Positions 24,252-36,126 of a stretch of 64,000 nucleotides of DNA are shown in pieces (the first letter of the stretch is position 1; each line of letters opens with the position of its first letter). The stretch lies in contig CAJJDO010000008.1 of the NCBI GenBank assembly GCA_905183005.1, forward strand, positions 498,927-562,926, given 5' to 3'. Source of the stretch: Paramecium pentaurelia. Taxonomy: Eukaryota; Ciliophora; Oligohymenophorea; Peniculida; Parameciidae. The notes below the pieces were generated by a model, which saw only the letters and a list, made by a program, of their open reading frames with translations, was not told where the DNA came from and did no database searches. A program made the translations under genes and the position numbers.

Positions 24252-25046
24252 TAAACAGAAATAATGCATCTCCTAATTTCAATAAATTTTGATAGGATTT
24301 CTAATATATTAATGATATTTATATATTCTATTATTATCAAATAATTTATGTTTATAAATTAATATATCAAAATACTATTAAAATTAATCTTAATTATATG
24401 TCTTCATTTTATATAATAAAAATATATATATTTTTAATCTATTTATTGATTTCAAATTTTATTAATCAATCTATATTATTCATTGAAATTAATTGAATAC
24501 TTTGAATATTTATTTTTTAAAAACATTAAATTATTGAATATCCAAATAATCTATATTGTAAAACTTAGTTTTTAAATATATTTTACATCATAGATTGATT
24601 TGAAAATTTATAATTGAAATAATTAAGGTGTTTAGTAAGGAATTTTTGATTTCTTAACTAAATTTTATTATTTTATTTTTTTATATAATTTTTTTTGTAA
24701 ATTTAATGATATAAAATTCAAATATAAAGAAAATTAAAATTTTATATTAAATTAATATTGATAATTATTAATAACAATAATTGCTCAATCATTTTTTGTT
24801 CATTGTACCTCCATATTTCACTTTCCCTAATAAGAACTCGCAAACAGCTACAGGAGACTTTTCTTTCATTTCATCTAATGAAATCCACTTTTAATCTGCA
24901 GAATCTTCGAAACACACCAAAAAATCTACTCTTCCATTATCATGTCTAACTTGTTTCACTTAACATGGTTTACTCTTTCTTGGTTTATGAGGTCCATTTC
25001 CTGTATTATTATTAGGTACAATATCAGGATCTTTCTATAGTTATTA
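23892..25046 (+). repeat. 1155-nt exact repeat, right copy
   Basis: It begins immediately after the single N at 23891 and continues seamlessly into the rest of the chromo-like gene, so this copy has the intact right flank while the left copy has the intact left flank. That is what two overlapping contigs look like when the overlap was not merged. Confidence 0.9.
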
Positions 25047-25403
25047 TTGTTTTTATTTTTCTTAATGTTTTTCTTATGGCTTTTCAACAATTTTTTCTGT
25101 TTTATCCACTTTTTCAATTTTATCATTTGATTTCTTTTCCCTTTTTTGTTCCTCTTGTTTTTTTCCATTATTAATTTAAGTTATTACTTGAGTATCCTAT
25201 TTAATATGTTTTTAAGGTTTAGGCTCTTAAGGGTCATGGCCTAATTGTTTTAATTCATAATCATGAACTAGAACCAACATTTCAGGAGTTAATTATGTCA
25301 TTGGTTCTATTGATACTGAGTTGTTACTCCATCTAAACTTATACATGATGGCTTCAGGATCGATCTTTTTCTTCAATAATTCAACAGGATGTTTTGAATT
25401 CAT
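24789..25403 (-). CDS. Small chromo-domain-like protein
   Basis: ATG 25403 (MNSKHPVELLKKKIDPEAIM) runs intronless through 204 codons to TGA 24789-24791. Layout: an N-terminal piece with MYKFRWSNNSVSIEPMTQL, a Lys/Glu/Gln-rich linker, a basic patch (HKPRKSKP) and a C-terminal domain KQVRHDNGRVDFLVCFEDS followed by KWISLDEMKEKSPVAVCEFL. The C-terminal domain reads like a chromo or chromoshadow fold: an FLV strand, a Trp-containing strand and a closing helix with a P...CEFL pattern. Such domains bind methylated histone tails or PxVxL partners in heterochromatin. The N-terminal piece could be a second divergent copy. The assignment is by eye only. Confidence 0.5.
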
Positions 25404-25644
25404 AATAGATAAATTAATTATTAAGAGAGCTCTATATATGTTTAAGTAGGACAAATATTGCAATGGTTTATCAAAATATTATATAACATTTATTGTTTAA
25501 TTTAGTTTTAGTTTTCATAAAAAAAAAAATACAAAATATTTGGAATAATAATTATTTTTTAACATTTCTTTTTGATATTTCTATAATCTGTTAATTATAT
25601 GTATAATTATAATAATCTATAAAATTGAATAATTAAAATATAAA
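25404..25644. other. Divergent intergenic spacer
   Basis: About 240 nt, AT-rich with an A-tract near 25522. It separates the chromo-like and rhomboid genes and must contain both promoters; no other feature seen. Confidence 0.5.
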
Positions 25645-26583
25645 ATGGCAAATATACATAGATTGGGTGATAACAATGACTAGTAAAATAATTATCAGAA
25701 CTTTAGGGGTAATGGAGGATAATAGATGTTGTCTGTATTTGGTAATTAAGTTCATCTAAAGACATTAGGAGGGATTGATGCAGACCCAAGAGGAGAGAAT
25801 TTTTTTGATATGTTGAAGAAATCATTTTGTCCAAAACTTAAACTTATTTCATTTACTACAATAATTTCAGCTATAATAATAATTCTATACTTCACAATGT
25901 TAGGAGTTGGAGGTGTTAATAAAAATGATAGATTTTTATCAGTATACAGGAATACATTAAATAATTTTGGTGGAAATGATCCAAATGATGTTAAATATAA
26001 TTTTGAGATTTTCAGATGGGTAACATCATTACTCTTAGTTGGAGACTTCTATAATTTAGTGATTGCAATATTTATGATATTGATTTGTTATTCAATTTTA
26101 GAAGCCACATAAGGATTACAATTAGCAATAATAGTATTTTTTGGAGCAGGAGCAAGTGGTGCCTTATTTGGAGATTTGTGTAACATTTGTAAATATACAA
26201 CATACTCAGAAACTTTTGCTTGCATATATGCTTGTGTAGGATTCTTGATTGGAGTATATAATTTATCATATATTTATTAGTATATAATTCTATATTGGTA
26301 GAAATTAGATGCTTTGGGAGAAATGAAATGTGCTGTGGTATGTTTTGTTGCTATAGTGGTAATATTTGTAATGATGTTTACTTTTGGATCTGGATAGAAT
26401 AGTTTTTATGATAATTTAGGTGAATTGGGAGGTTTTTTGGGAGGATTATTTATAGCCATGAGTTTAGTTGAGGTACCTTAGAGTGGAGAGTTTGAGGCTA
26501 TTTGTCGTAAGGTTGGATATGGATTTCTGGGAGTTTAAGTTGGATTGAGTATAATTTTGTTATATTCTTTGTAATGCAGCTGA
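25645..26583 (+). CDS. Rhomboid family membrane protein, predicted inactive (His replaced by Glu)
   Basis: ATG 25645, no introns, 312 codons, TGA 26581-26583. About 60 cytosolic residues are followed by at least six hydrophobic segments. Rhomboid landmarks: FRWVTSLLLVGDFYNLVIAI, in the place of the usual WR...F.H motif but without that His, then the serine motif GAGASGALFG (Ser about residue 171). The TM6 motif is DNLGELGGFLGG, where active proteases have His in the position of this Glu (about residue 260). Ser is kept but the dyad is broken, so I infer a pseudoprotease akin to iRhoms or Derlins, which guide or retain membrane clients. The Ser-to-Glu distance (89 residues) is longer than in GlpG. 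Confidence 0.8.
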
Positions 26584-26593
26584 TCATATAATT

Positions 26594-28648
26594 ATGAATA
26601 ATTTACCATTTAATAAATGGACCCTGAGCTTCATTAACAAATAATATGAAGATCTTTATGAAGCTGAGATGAATAAATACAGACAATCATACTTTAGAAT
26701 TATAGAAATAATCATTTTACTATTGTGCATCCTCTTCTTCATATTTAATTTGCTGGATGGGCGATAAATTATTGTAATGGTGACTTTAGCATTTTCAAGT
26801 TTAGTAATTTTCTTAGCTTTAATTTATGGTCAGAAATTAGCATCGAAAGTTAGATATTATTACTTTTTAATGTATATGACATCTTTAGCAGTAAGCTTGT
26901 ATGTTGCATCTCAAAGTTCGTAAAAGTAATTTGTAGTTCTAATTATATAAGATCACCATTTCTTTATGGATATTCATCTGCTACTATTGCAATAATACAA
27001 TTCCTCTTTAGTCATTTTAAATTAAGACTATTAACTCTTTTAATAGTTCCAGCAGTCCAACTTTATATTTTAGATGTATTTACTGTCTAAGATTTTGGAT
27101 ATATTATCCTAACCTTTATGACACAATTTTTGATATTACTATATTCTCATTATAATGAATTCATGTTTCGCTTGGCCTTCTCTTATATGATCTACAATCT
27201 TAAATTGAAGTAAATACATATATTTTATAATAAGAGACATAACTTAGGAATATATACCACATTCCTTTTTAGCACTTAGTCTTAATGTTAGAACTAACTC
27301 ATTCTAATTAGAATTTCAAAATTAAATTAGTTTAACAAACTTAAATGTTGAAGATACAAAAACTTTAATTGAAATGATGAGAAATATTTATGTTGTTCCA
27401 AAAGGTTAAATACCAACTTGTGTTGATTTATAAAACATTAATATATAAAGATCAGGTGATTTATCAATGAGAAGATTAGCTAATAAGAAATAAACCTTAG
27501 AGGAATTTGCATTTTATAAGATTAAATAAAATTTATAAGATGAGCAATAATAACCAAATGAACAGAGTGAATAAATGGAAGGAGTGTTTTATAATTAGGT
27601 GAAAGAAAAAAATATAATTGTCAGTATAGATATCAAAACTATTAATTATGGCAAAAATTATTTACTTATTATTATTAAGGAAGAAAAATAACCTTAAATG
27701 TTGTCTAAGAGTGAAGAATAAATTCGATTCTTAAGTAAAGTTATTTAATATGCTGCCAATCAACTTTCAGCATCACATTAACATTTGTATAATGAAATAA
27801 TTGGATTAAAATTAGGTTCATTGGATACTAATAAATTTTGGTAAATCAAATGTATTAATTTATCCATTATGAATCATTTTTAAAACTTTTATTTTTTTGT
27901 TAATTCCACTTAAATTGATAGTTTTTTGGCAACTTATAACAAATTTAATATCAAACACTTTCTTATTAACTTACAATAACATTTTTCATATATCAGTATG
28001 AAATAAAAAAAGAAATTTCTTTATTAATTAAATCTAGATGATTTTATGATTAAAGTAAACTCTAAATTCCTTTCATAAATTATAATTAACATTTATGAAT
28101 AATGTCTGAAGTAATCTGATTCCAATTCTACTATTAATCTAAATGTTACAAATGAATTGAATCTTAATCCATTACATAATAACATCATTTAAAAGAATTG
28201 TCTTTAAGAATTAGATTTTATTGTAAAAGTTGCTGAAGATTCATAAGAAAGTCCTACTAAAATAGAATTTTTAAAACTTATCAAATTTGAGTTCACTTTT
28301 TTTTCAAGCACATAAGTTGATTTATAATCAGATAATACTCTAATTTTGAATCCATAAACATATGAAGATTTTCATTTCAACAATAATTAAGAATTTTAAT
28401 TAAATCATCCTATTACAAAATTTTTACTAAAGAAAATTGGACCCTATAATACTATTTAATATTCTTAAAATATCTATTGTGATCAATAATGTTAATAAGC
28501 ATTAATTGTTTTCCCTTCAATGATGGATTTGATATAATAAAAAACCTTATATTAAAATTAGATTAGCTTCTACATTTACACAGATTAAACTTAGTTGACA
28601 CAATCATTCATAAAATATGCATAATAGAAATCATTTTTATAACCTTGA
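26594..28648 (+). CDS. Multi-pass membrane protein resembling a degenerate sensor histidine kinase
   Basis: ATG 26594 lies 10 nt after the rhomboid stop. Introns 26926-26951 (26 nt) and 27210-27234 (25 nt) leave 667 codons plus TGA 28646-28648. The N-terminal ~200 residues carry about six hydrophobic helices (IIEIIILLLCILFFIFNLL-like). A Gln-rich soluble part follows with a region laid out like dimerisation plus ATPase modules: LSASHQHLYNEIIGL in the place of the H-box, then SQIIINIYEQCLKQ in the place of the N-box. The glycine-rich ATP-lid motifs are not recognisable. Ciliates have many membrane histidine-kinase-like genes; this one looks unlikely to bind ATP normally. An alternative is an unrelated membrane protein. 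Confidence 0.5.
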
Positions 28649-28696
28649 TAGTTAAGTTTTATAATTTAAATTCTTAATCTTAAAAATAATAAAATT

Positions 28697-31600
28697 TCAT
28701 TATTTAAAACCACTGTTTCCAGCTTTCATTTCTATTTCTTAAGAACCCTTATTTGTTTATTTATTTTCTATGGCTCTCTTCTTTCTAAGGAATGTTGAGG
28801 GTCGTTTGAATTTACCCTAAAAATTATAGAAAATTCATATGTGTACTTATAGAGTATCTGGATCAGCCTCAGGTGCAACTTGCTCTTTAAATAATTCAAT
28901 TGTTTAGAAGTATTGATCAGGAATTTATTTAATAAAGTATCCTACAGCCAAACTGCACATGCCAATTATAATACAAACAACATGATGAGCAAAATCTAAA
29001 GGAGTAACTTTCACAGCTTTTCCACCAAATTAACTAATTAAATCTTATTATAATACACTATCAAAATTTGAACAACTATTGTTCCAACAATAACACTTAT
29101 GAAAAGGTAATTGTTAAAAAATCCATCAAATACATTCAATTCAGTCTTTTTTAATTTTCTAGCATTTATTTCATTAAAGACTTACAAAAATACAAAAATA
29201 TGGAAGAAAATTGTATAATGTTCTTAATAGACAGGACTAAAATAAGATAAAATAGATAATTACTTATATTCTTCATCCAATCTATGTCCTCTACTAGATT
29301 CAATACCAAAAATTGAATCTCCCTTGAATAATATGATCAAAAGAACAAATAATTAGAATGCTGCTTGACATATTATACTTCTCCACATTCCTGGTGTAAT
29401 CATGTGTTCTTTTCTACCATATGGTTTACGTGTCAACAATTCATCAGTAGGAGGTTCAGTTGCCAAAGCCAAAGAAGCCAAAGTATCCATAATAAGATTA
29501 ACCCATAACATTTGAATACTAGTTAATGGAGATTCTTTTAAGAAGACTCCTCCCAAAAATGCCATAGAAACAGCAACAACATTGACAGTGACTTAAAACA
29601 CAAGGAACTTTCTGATGCAATCGAATATATTTCTACCCCATTTCATAGCAGTAACAATTGAAGCAAAATTATCATCTAAAAGTATAATACCAGCTGCTTC
29701 TTTGGCAACTTCTGTTCCTTAAATTCCCATAGCAAATCCAACATCTGCTTTTTTTAATGCTGGTGCATCATTTGTACCATCTCCTGTAACTGCTACAACA
29801 TTTTCAAGTTATTTTAAACCAGTGACTAATAAAAATTTGTCTTCTGGAGAAGATCTTGCTAAGACTTTTAATTCTTATGCAATAGTAGTGAAATTGCTTA
29901 AATTTTTTACTTTTGGTATATCATTTCCTTCATCATCTTTTTCATATTCTAATCCTTCAACCATTTATCTAAATGTCTTTCCTTCCATTACTGCAAGTGA
30001 ATCTTCATGATGTTCATAATTTGGTGGTAATATGCCAGCTTTCTTTGAAATGGCTACTGCAGTATCAAAATTATCTCCTGTTACCATTCTGACAGTTACA
30101 CCTGCTTCTTTACATTATTAGACTGCTTTAATGATTCCTTCTTTTAATGGGTCTTATAATCCAGTAACTCCAATAATTGTATATGATTTATCAATAATAT
30201 CTTCAACATTATTAAATTCTTCTGGCTTTGATGGTCTACCTTAGATCATTGTGTCTCTATATAACAATAAGATTGATCTTAATGATTAAGATGCATAATT
30301 CTTAATAACACTATTAATTTTTTGTTTATAATCATTGGTAATACTAAAATTTAAGAAATTATAAATACACAACAGCTCTTCCTTCAGCATTAATGTAATG
30401 AGAACATTTATCTAAAAGCATGTCTGGAGCACCTTTAGTATAAATTTTGAATTATGTTCTATCTCCTTTTGGATCTAATATGATTGTCATTTTTTTTTTC
30501 TCTGAACTGAAAGGGAACTTCTTTTTGATTTTTTCTCCCATATTTTATCTAATTTATCTGAAATCATATCCAAATTTATAACACATTTCCAATAAAGCAC
30601 ATTCAGTTTTATTACCAATATGCTCAAATTTACCTGATTCATCAATTTATGGATGTGCCATAGAATTCAAACAAATACCTTCACATAGTAATTCTAATGT
30701 TAAATTTTTTATAGTTTTTGGATCTAATTTACTAAAATCTGTATCTTCAACATATAAATTAGTAACAGTCATTTTATTTTCAGTCAATGTACCAGTTTTA
30801 TCACTACAAATATTATTTGCACCTCCCATTGTTTCACAAGCAGATAAAAATCTAACGAGATTTTTTTCATCTTTCATTTTACCAACAGAATATGCCAAAG
30901 CTATTGTAACAGCCAAAGGTAATCCTTCAGGAACAGCAACTACAATAATTGTAACTGAGACAATAAAGAAATTGAGAATTTCTTTTAAAGCATGAGCTGA
31001 AAACAAAGGATATTCATTGAATACTGCATCATAAAGTAAATGAAGTGTCATAGCAATAAATGTAGTTATTGCTGCTTTTAATCCATATTCACCAATTTAA
31101 TCTGCTAAAATTCCTAATTTCTCTTATAAAGGTGTTTTATCATCTTTAGCTTATTAAGTCATTAATTTTTTAGAAATTCCCCATTATGAATTTTCTCCAA
31201 CTGCCAATATAAGAATTTCACCTGTACCTTCAATAATTGATGAACCACTTATTAAAAATGGATTAACTTTTTCTTTTGAATCATAAGTGACTGGAACATT
31301 CTTTTTAATTGGATTTGTTTCTCCTGTAATTGATGATTCATCTGCTGTTAAATCACTTGATTCAATAACAATTCCATCAACAGGTAATTTCTCACCTGTA
31401 TCAACAATCATTATATCTCCAACAACCAATTCATATATATTAGTACTTACTATTTTACCACCTCTCTTAACATTTACATTTCTATTCTCTGCTATTGCAT
31501 TCAATTTTCTAAATTATTAATCTTTCACATAATTATTTCCTGCTGTAACTGATACTATTATAATAACTGCTATGAATATTGCCATTCCATCCATCCATCC

Positions 31601-32111
31601 CTAATTAAATCTTATTAATAAATACTTCTTTCCATCCTTCTGTCCATACACCTATAATCAAATTTACTGCTGCAGCTAAACACAATATTCTAAGCATTGG
31701 ATCTTCAAAGTTTTCAAGTATCTAATCCATTAATTCATAATTATACATATTCCAAAAGTGTCTTCGGCTCTTTTATTTCAGGCTTATTGTCACCAAAACT
31801 ATAATGAAATATATATAAATATTTTACTTCTTCACTCTCAATTCCATATCATTGATATTACTGCTATCTAATCCTTTCTATACATATATATTTTCTGTTA
31901 TACCTTTGGATCTGTTCTCAACTTTTTCATCAACCCATCTATCTTTCCATGTCTAGCCAACTATGCCAAACTTGATCCATCTCTTACATTGTCAGGAGTA
32001 AATAAATTGCTTTAATATTTGACATATCTTTTACGATAATTCTTTAGCTGTCATTCCAAAATCAGATAAAGTACTTCCAACCAGAAGATTTTCATCTAGT
32101 TAAGATGTCAT
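28697..32111 (-). CDS. Plasma-membrane-type Ca2+-transporting P-type ATPase
   Basis: ATG 32111 (MTSQLDENLLVGSTLSDFGM); at least six introns of about 23-30 nt; ends ...MKAGNSGFKQ at TGA 28697-28699. All landmarks of type IIB P-ATPases are present: TADESSITGETNPIKK (actuator), PEGLPLAVTIALAYS (M4), the phosphorylation motif CSDKTGTLTENKMT with codons at 30782-30802, the hinge VTGDGTNDAPALKKADVGFA, and WVNLIMDTLASLALATEPP (M6). The C-terminal tail after the last helix is basic (KFKRPSTFLRKKRA), as in calmodulin-regulated pumps. It expels Ca2+ from the cytosol, probably at the plasma or alveolar membrane; a Paramecium PMCA has been described. It converges with the preceding gene, leaving 48 nt. 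Confidence 0.93.
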
Positions 32112-32615
32112 TATTTTTAATTAAAATTTTATTATCAAATATCATTGATTATCTTATTTAATACTCTCTTTTTATTAAACTTTATTATAAAATGTGTCAT
32201 CATCAAATTTCGATTTAATATTTTATACTAAATGAAAATATCTATCACTCTTTATTCTCATGCATATACTAATTATAATATTATCAAAGTAAGAATTAAT
32301 GTTAAAGTATCTTTAAAAACTTCATAGTTAAATAAATTTTATTTTAGTATTAAATAAATAGTTATTTCAATTTATATTTCATAATTATTAATAATAATCA
32401 TTATTTATCAATATAACAAGTTTCATAAGAATAGTTTTTTATTTTGAATATGCTATTTAAATTATCTATATTAAAATATATATATTAATATAGATAATAT
32501 ATCTGATATATATAATTAAATTTAATGATAATATAATATGATACTGATATATATGATATTTAAGTTTGAAATAAAAGTAAGTTTGCAATAAACAAATTAA
32601 AGTAAATTAAAAAAT
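32112..32615. other. Intergenic, AT-rich
   Basis: About 500 nt upstream of the Ca2+ pump, with TA-rich stretches near 32470-32560. Nothing recognisable; it should contain the pump promoter and the 3' region of the next minus-strand gene. Confidence 0.6.
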
Positions 32616-33129
32616 TCATAAAAATTCTACTCTACCATTTCTTGTTATTTTGAATTGTTGTTAATTTTAATTATAGTGAGCAGATCTATTTCTTGAACGA
32701 AAAAAATGTGATGCCCTCTTTGATTAGCAAGACCATAATTTTCCAGTGTCTTTTAGACTCTCTTATTCTGTTCTAAAATAATGAGCTGTCTATGCTCTTA
32801 AATCAGATGGTTGATTAATTGTTAGAGGTTTTAAAGTTATGAATAATGCTTCTTCATTAGTTGGGTTTCTTCTTTTAGGAGTTGAGATCCTTTTTATACT
32901 CAATGATTTCTTGAATGAATGATTTGATATCTTCCTATTTAAAGGGGACTCCAATTGTATCTTTCGTGGAAATTATTTTTACTCTTATAACTTAATTTGT
33001 GATTACTAATAGTGATGCCATAATAAGTGGATAATTTGATAGTTATTTTGCTTTAATTGACACAGGAAATTGCTTGCCTTAAAAACCATATTGCACCAAT
33101 TAATTATTATATTCTGATTTATCTGACAT
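32616..33129 (-). CDS. Hypothetical protein, about 162 residues
   Basis: ATG 33129 (MSDKSEYNNQLVQYGFQGKQ). A 25-nt intron beginning GTAATCACAAATTAAG is needed to join the two frames and gives 162 codons before TGA 32616-32618. The second half is basic and Arg/Ser-rich (SIKRISTPKRRNPTNEE, SHFFRSRNRSAHYNQ). No domain recognised. The acceptor would be AGAG, so the exact splice site is uncertain. Confidence 0.5.
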
Positions 33130-33541
33130 TAATTCCTCTGTTTTATTATTCTTATTATTATTATTATAAAAGAAAAACTATAATTATGATATTTATGATA
33201 TTGTAAAATTTTACATTCAAATTAATAAATTTAAGATTTATAATGAGAATCAGGAACTGTCATTCATTTGAATAACTCAAGAATTATTAATCTATTAAAT
33301 TAAGCACTTTTATTTAAGATATTCATTAAGCAGGTAGAAATATCAACACATCTACATCTGAATTCATCTAACCAAAATCTTATTCTAGACCATGTTTAAA
33401 AAAGATGGAATAATAAAAATTTGTTAATCATTTGTATTAATCTTATTAATACGAAAAAAAAGCAGTTTAATAAGGACTTCTAACACTTTAACACTTAAAT
33501 AAATATTTATAACCAAGAAAGAGTAACTTATATTTATTAAT
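33130..33541. other. Divergent intergenic region
   Basis: About 410 nt between oppositely transcribed genes; AT-rich, no gene or repeat seen. Confidence 0.5.
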
Positions 33542-33835
33542 ATGTTTTAAGGACATTTTGATTTGAAAAAGGACATAAATTTTCTTAAAAAGACTAAGTT
33601 CTAAACTTGCATTCAAAAATTAAGAGCTGCTAATATTATATTAAATGCATCAAAAGGTTAACAATAAAAATATGAGATAATTTAAGAAACTATTGAATGT
33701 AAAAAAAATTAAAAGGATGATATTGAATTCATATAAAAAATGAATGAATGTTAAGTTTAGTAAAGAATGAAAAAATTGCTTAAATTTAAAACTACTCCAC
33801 TTTTTATAGATGTTAATTAAACAAATGAAAATTGA
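33542..33835 (+). CDS. Small hypothetical protein, 97 residues
   Basis: ATG 33542 (MFQGHFDLKKDINFLKKTKF) to TGA 33833-33835 without introns. It is highly charged and predicted helical (KYEIIQETIECKKNQKDDI), with two Cys. The length and Lys/Gln balance resemble small coiled-coil proteins; no family identified. It converges with the methyltransferase gene about 107 nt further on. Confidence 0.5.
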
Positions 33836-33942
33836 TTAATAAAATATTTGAATCATTTATATTATAAACTAAAATAAGATGAAAATTCTTATGAAATATC
33901 CTTTTTTATTTTCTTATTATAACAACACAATTATAATTTATT

Positions 33943-35667
33943 TCACATCAATTCAGATAAGATACCATAATCTCTCTCTAAATAAAATACAGCTTCGAAA
34001 TGACTTGTTTAAGGAAACATATCAACTAATGTCACATTTACCAATTTAAATCCAGGTGCTCTATTCTTTTTAGATTATGGTAAACATAATTAAATTAAAT
34101 TATCAATTACTTAAGGAGGAGAACAAGAAATATAAATAATGTGATCTATACCTTTACATGTCCTAATAGCTTCTATAACATTATTAAGGACACCTGCTCT
34201 AGGTGGATCTAAACAAGCCATTAATTATTATTTTCCTTCAAAACTCTTTAAATCTTGAGCAACTTTCTTAATAACATCTTCCACCTTAGAACATATAATT
34301 TAACAATTTTGAAGATTATTTATTTTATAATTTTCATTTGCATCCTTACATGAAGATTAATTCATTTCAATAGCTAAAATATCTTATATTTAATCACTAA
34401 CACAAATTCCTATAGTGCCACTACCAGCACATAAGTCTAAAAATTTTGTAATTTTTTTGTTTTTACAAAGATCAATAATTACTTAATATAATTTATCACA
34501 TTAAGGAGTATGATTTTAAGAAAAAGCATTATATGATATATTTATTTTCTTGTCTAAAATAATTTCTTAATAATATGAATTTCCATATAATATTTTTGTA
34601 TCATCAGCAGAACTAGCTAAATCCTAACCCAATTTATTTGAATGCATTAATAATAATCCTTCTAAACTGAACTCTCCATAAGTAGTCTTAAATAATGTAA
34701 TTAATTCATCACATATCAAAACATATTCATCTTCATTTAAATTGTCTTTATTAATACTTACACTTATTAATAATTATTTAGTCCTATCACTTTTTCTAAC
34801 ACTTAACATCCTCCATACTCCACTTCCATTTTATCTATTAAAAGGTTAAAACTTAGATTATTATAAGTAAGTCTAGAATTTGTTTGCAATTTCCATAGCT
34901 ATAGCAGGTGTAACTGGACATGTATTAGGCTTTTGTATTAATAATTTATTACTTATTCTACACTATCATTATTTTTTTGAATTGAACCAACATTAAAACC
35001 AACACAAACTTCTTTTTAACTATTGTAGCTAATAGTGAATTCACTTTTGTTTCTATAATTAAATCTAAATTAATCATCACATATTATAGGATCATTAATT
35101 TTAATTAAATTTGTACTAATATTTAATAAATTATTACTCTAGAATCCAATCAGGTGCATATTCTTTACCATTTTTTTAAATAAATTAATTTCTTAATTTT
35201 TTAATTACCTTTTTGAGTTCAACCATCTTTTATTCAATTTATTCTTCATATTTAATTTAATAAAGTGGAGCTGTTTATAATGCTAATTCATTCTCTTTTC
35301 TTTCAATAACATCTCTATTTTAATGCTTTTCTTAAAATTATTTGACTTCTTCTTCATTTTATTTTTATTATTTAATTTTCTTCACTAATTATTTTTCAAA
35401 AGCATTTTCATTATGAACTTATCCTAACCTAAGTTTCAATTCTGGATTATCTTCAATCAATTTAACAAATTTCTTTATTATAAATTTAACTAATACATTT
35501 TTTTCTTCCTCATCAATAAATTACAAAAAACAAAATGGCTTCATTTTAGGTTTAATTATTTCAGTAGGATTGATAAATTTATCTCCTAATTATTCTTACA
35601 ATTATTTCAAAACCTATTTATCTTTGGCAAATTTCTGAATGCCTAATAAACAAATTTATGGTTTCAT
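33943..35667 (-). CDS. tRNA (uracil-5-)-methyltransferase, TRM2/TRMT2 type
   Basis: ATG 35667 (MKPQICLLGIQKFAKDKQVL). Introns of 22 and 23 nt leave 559 codons plus TGA. The N-terminal third is a divergent, RRM-like and coiled segment; the central part GKEYAPDWILD, then FRFNYRNKSEFTIS, is typical of the RumA/TrmA family; next come the SAM-binding motif FLDLCAGSGTIGICVSD, the DPPRAG motif (34192-34210) and YISCSPPQV with the catalytic Cys near 34124. It makes 5-methyluridine at position 54 of tRNA. All catalytic motifs are intact. Confidence 0.92.
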
Positions 35668-36126
35668 AATATAATTTATATAAAACAAATTTATATATAT
35701 ATATATATATATTTGATTCAAATAAATTTAAATGAATAATATATTTATATTAGAATGATTATTATTATAAATATTATATAAATAATATATATAATATTTT
35801 TGGTATAATAGTAATATTAATCACATTAACCAATTGCATTGGCTAATTTAACTGAAATCTTGATTCTTTTTTTAAATATCTTCTTTGCTCTGTTAATGTA
35901 ATTTTTGAAGATGAAATTTTTATCATTCTTAAAAATATGTTAATAACTAAAAATTAGCACAAACTGTCAATATTAAATAAGATGGCATAAAGATAAAATA
36001 GATTTCCTGAATGTTCTCTTTAATATATTATTCATTCATTTAAATATTAATGAATTTCAATAATAAATTATATTCCATAAATGAAAATATTTTTAATCTA
36101 TGTTGTATTATTTATTCATCATTTTT
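35668..36126. other. Intergenic region with a (TA) tract
   Basis: Roughly 460 nt. A perfect TA alternation spans about 35691-35711, then mixed AT-rich DNA. An ATG at 36081 starts a hydrophobic run (MKIFLIYVVLF) but meets TGA and cannot be spliced to the next gene in frame by any GT-AG pair I can find. Confidence 0.55.

Noticed and set aside
24956..25168. Lysine-rich minus-strand frame of 70 residues
   Set aside because: It is an alternative frame inside the chromo-like gene's linker; the composition follows from A-rich codons there.
35691..35711. TA tract as a mobile-element boundary
   Set aside because: Simple TA repeats are expected in this composition, and no element or target-site duplication flanks it.
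36081..36126. Upstream ATG with a signal-peptide-like run before the beta-lactamase-like gene
   Set aside because: It is out of frame with the gene, meets TGA, and no GT-AG intron of fitting length joins it.
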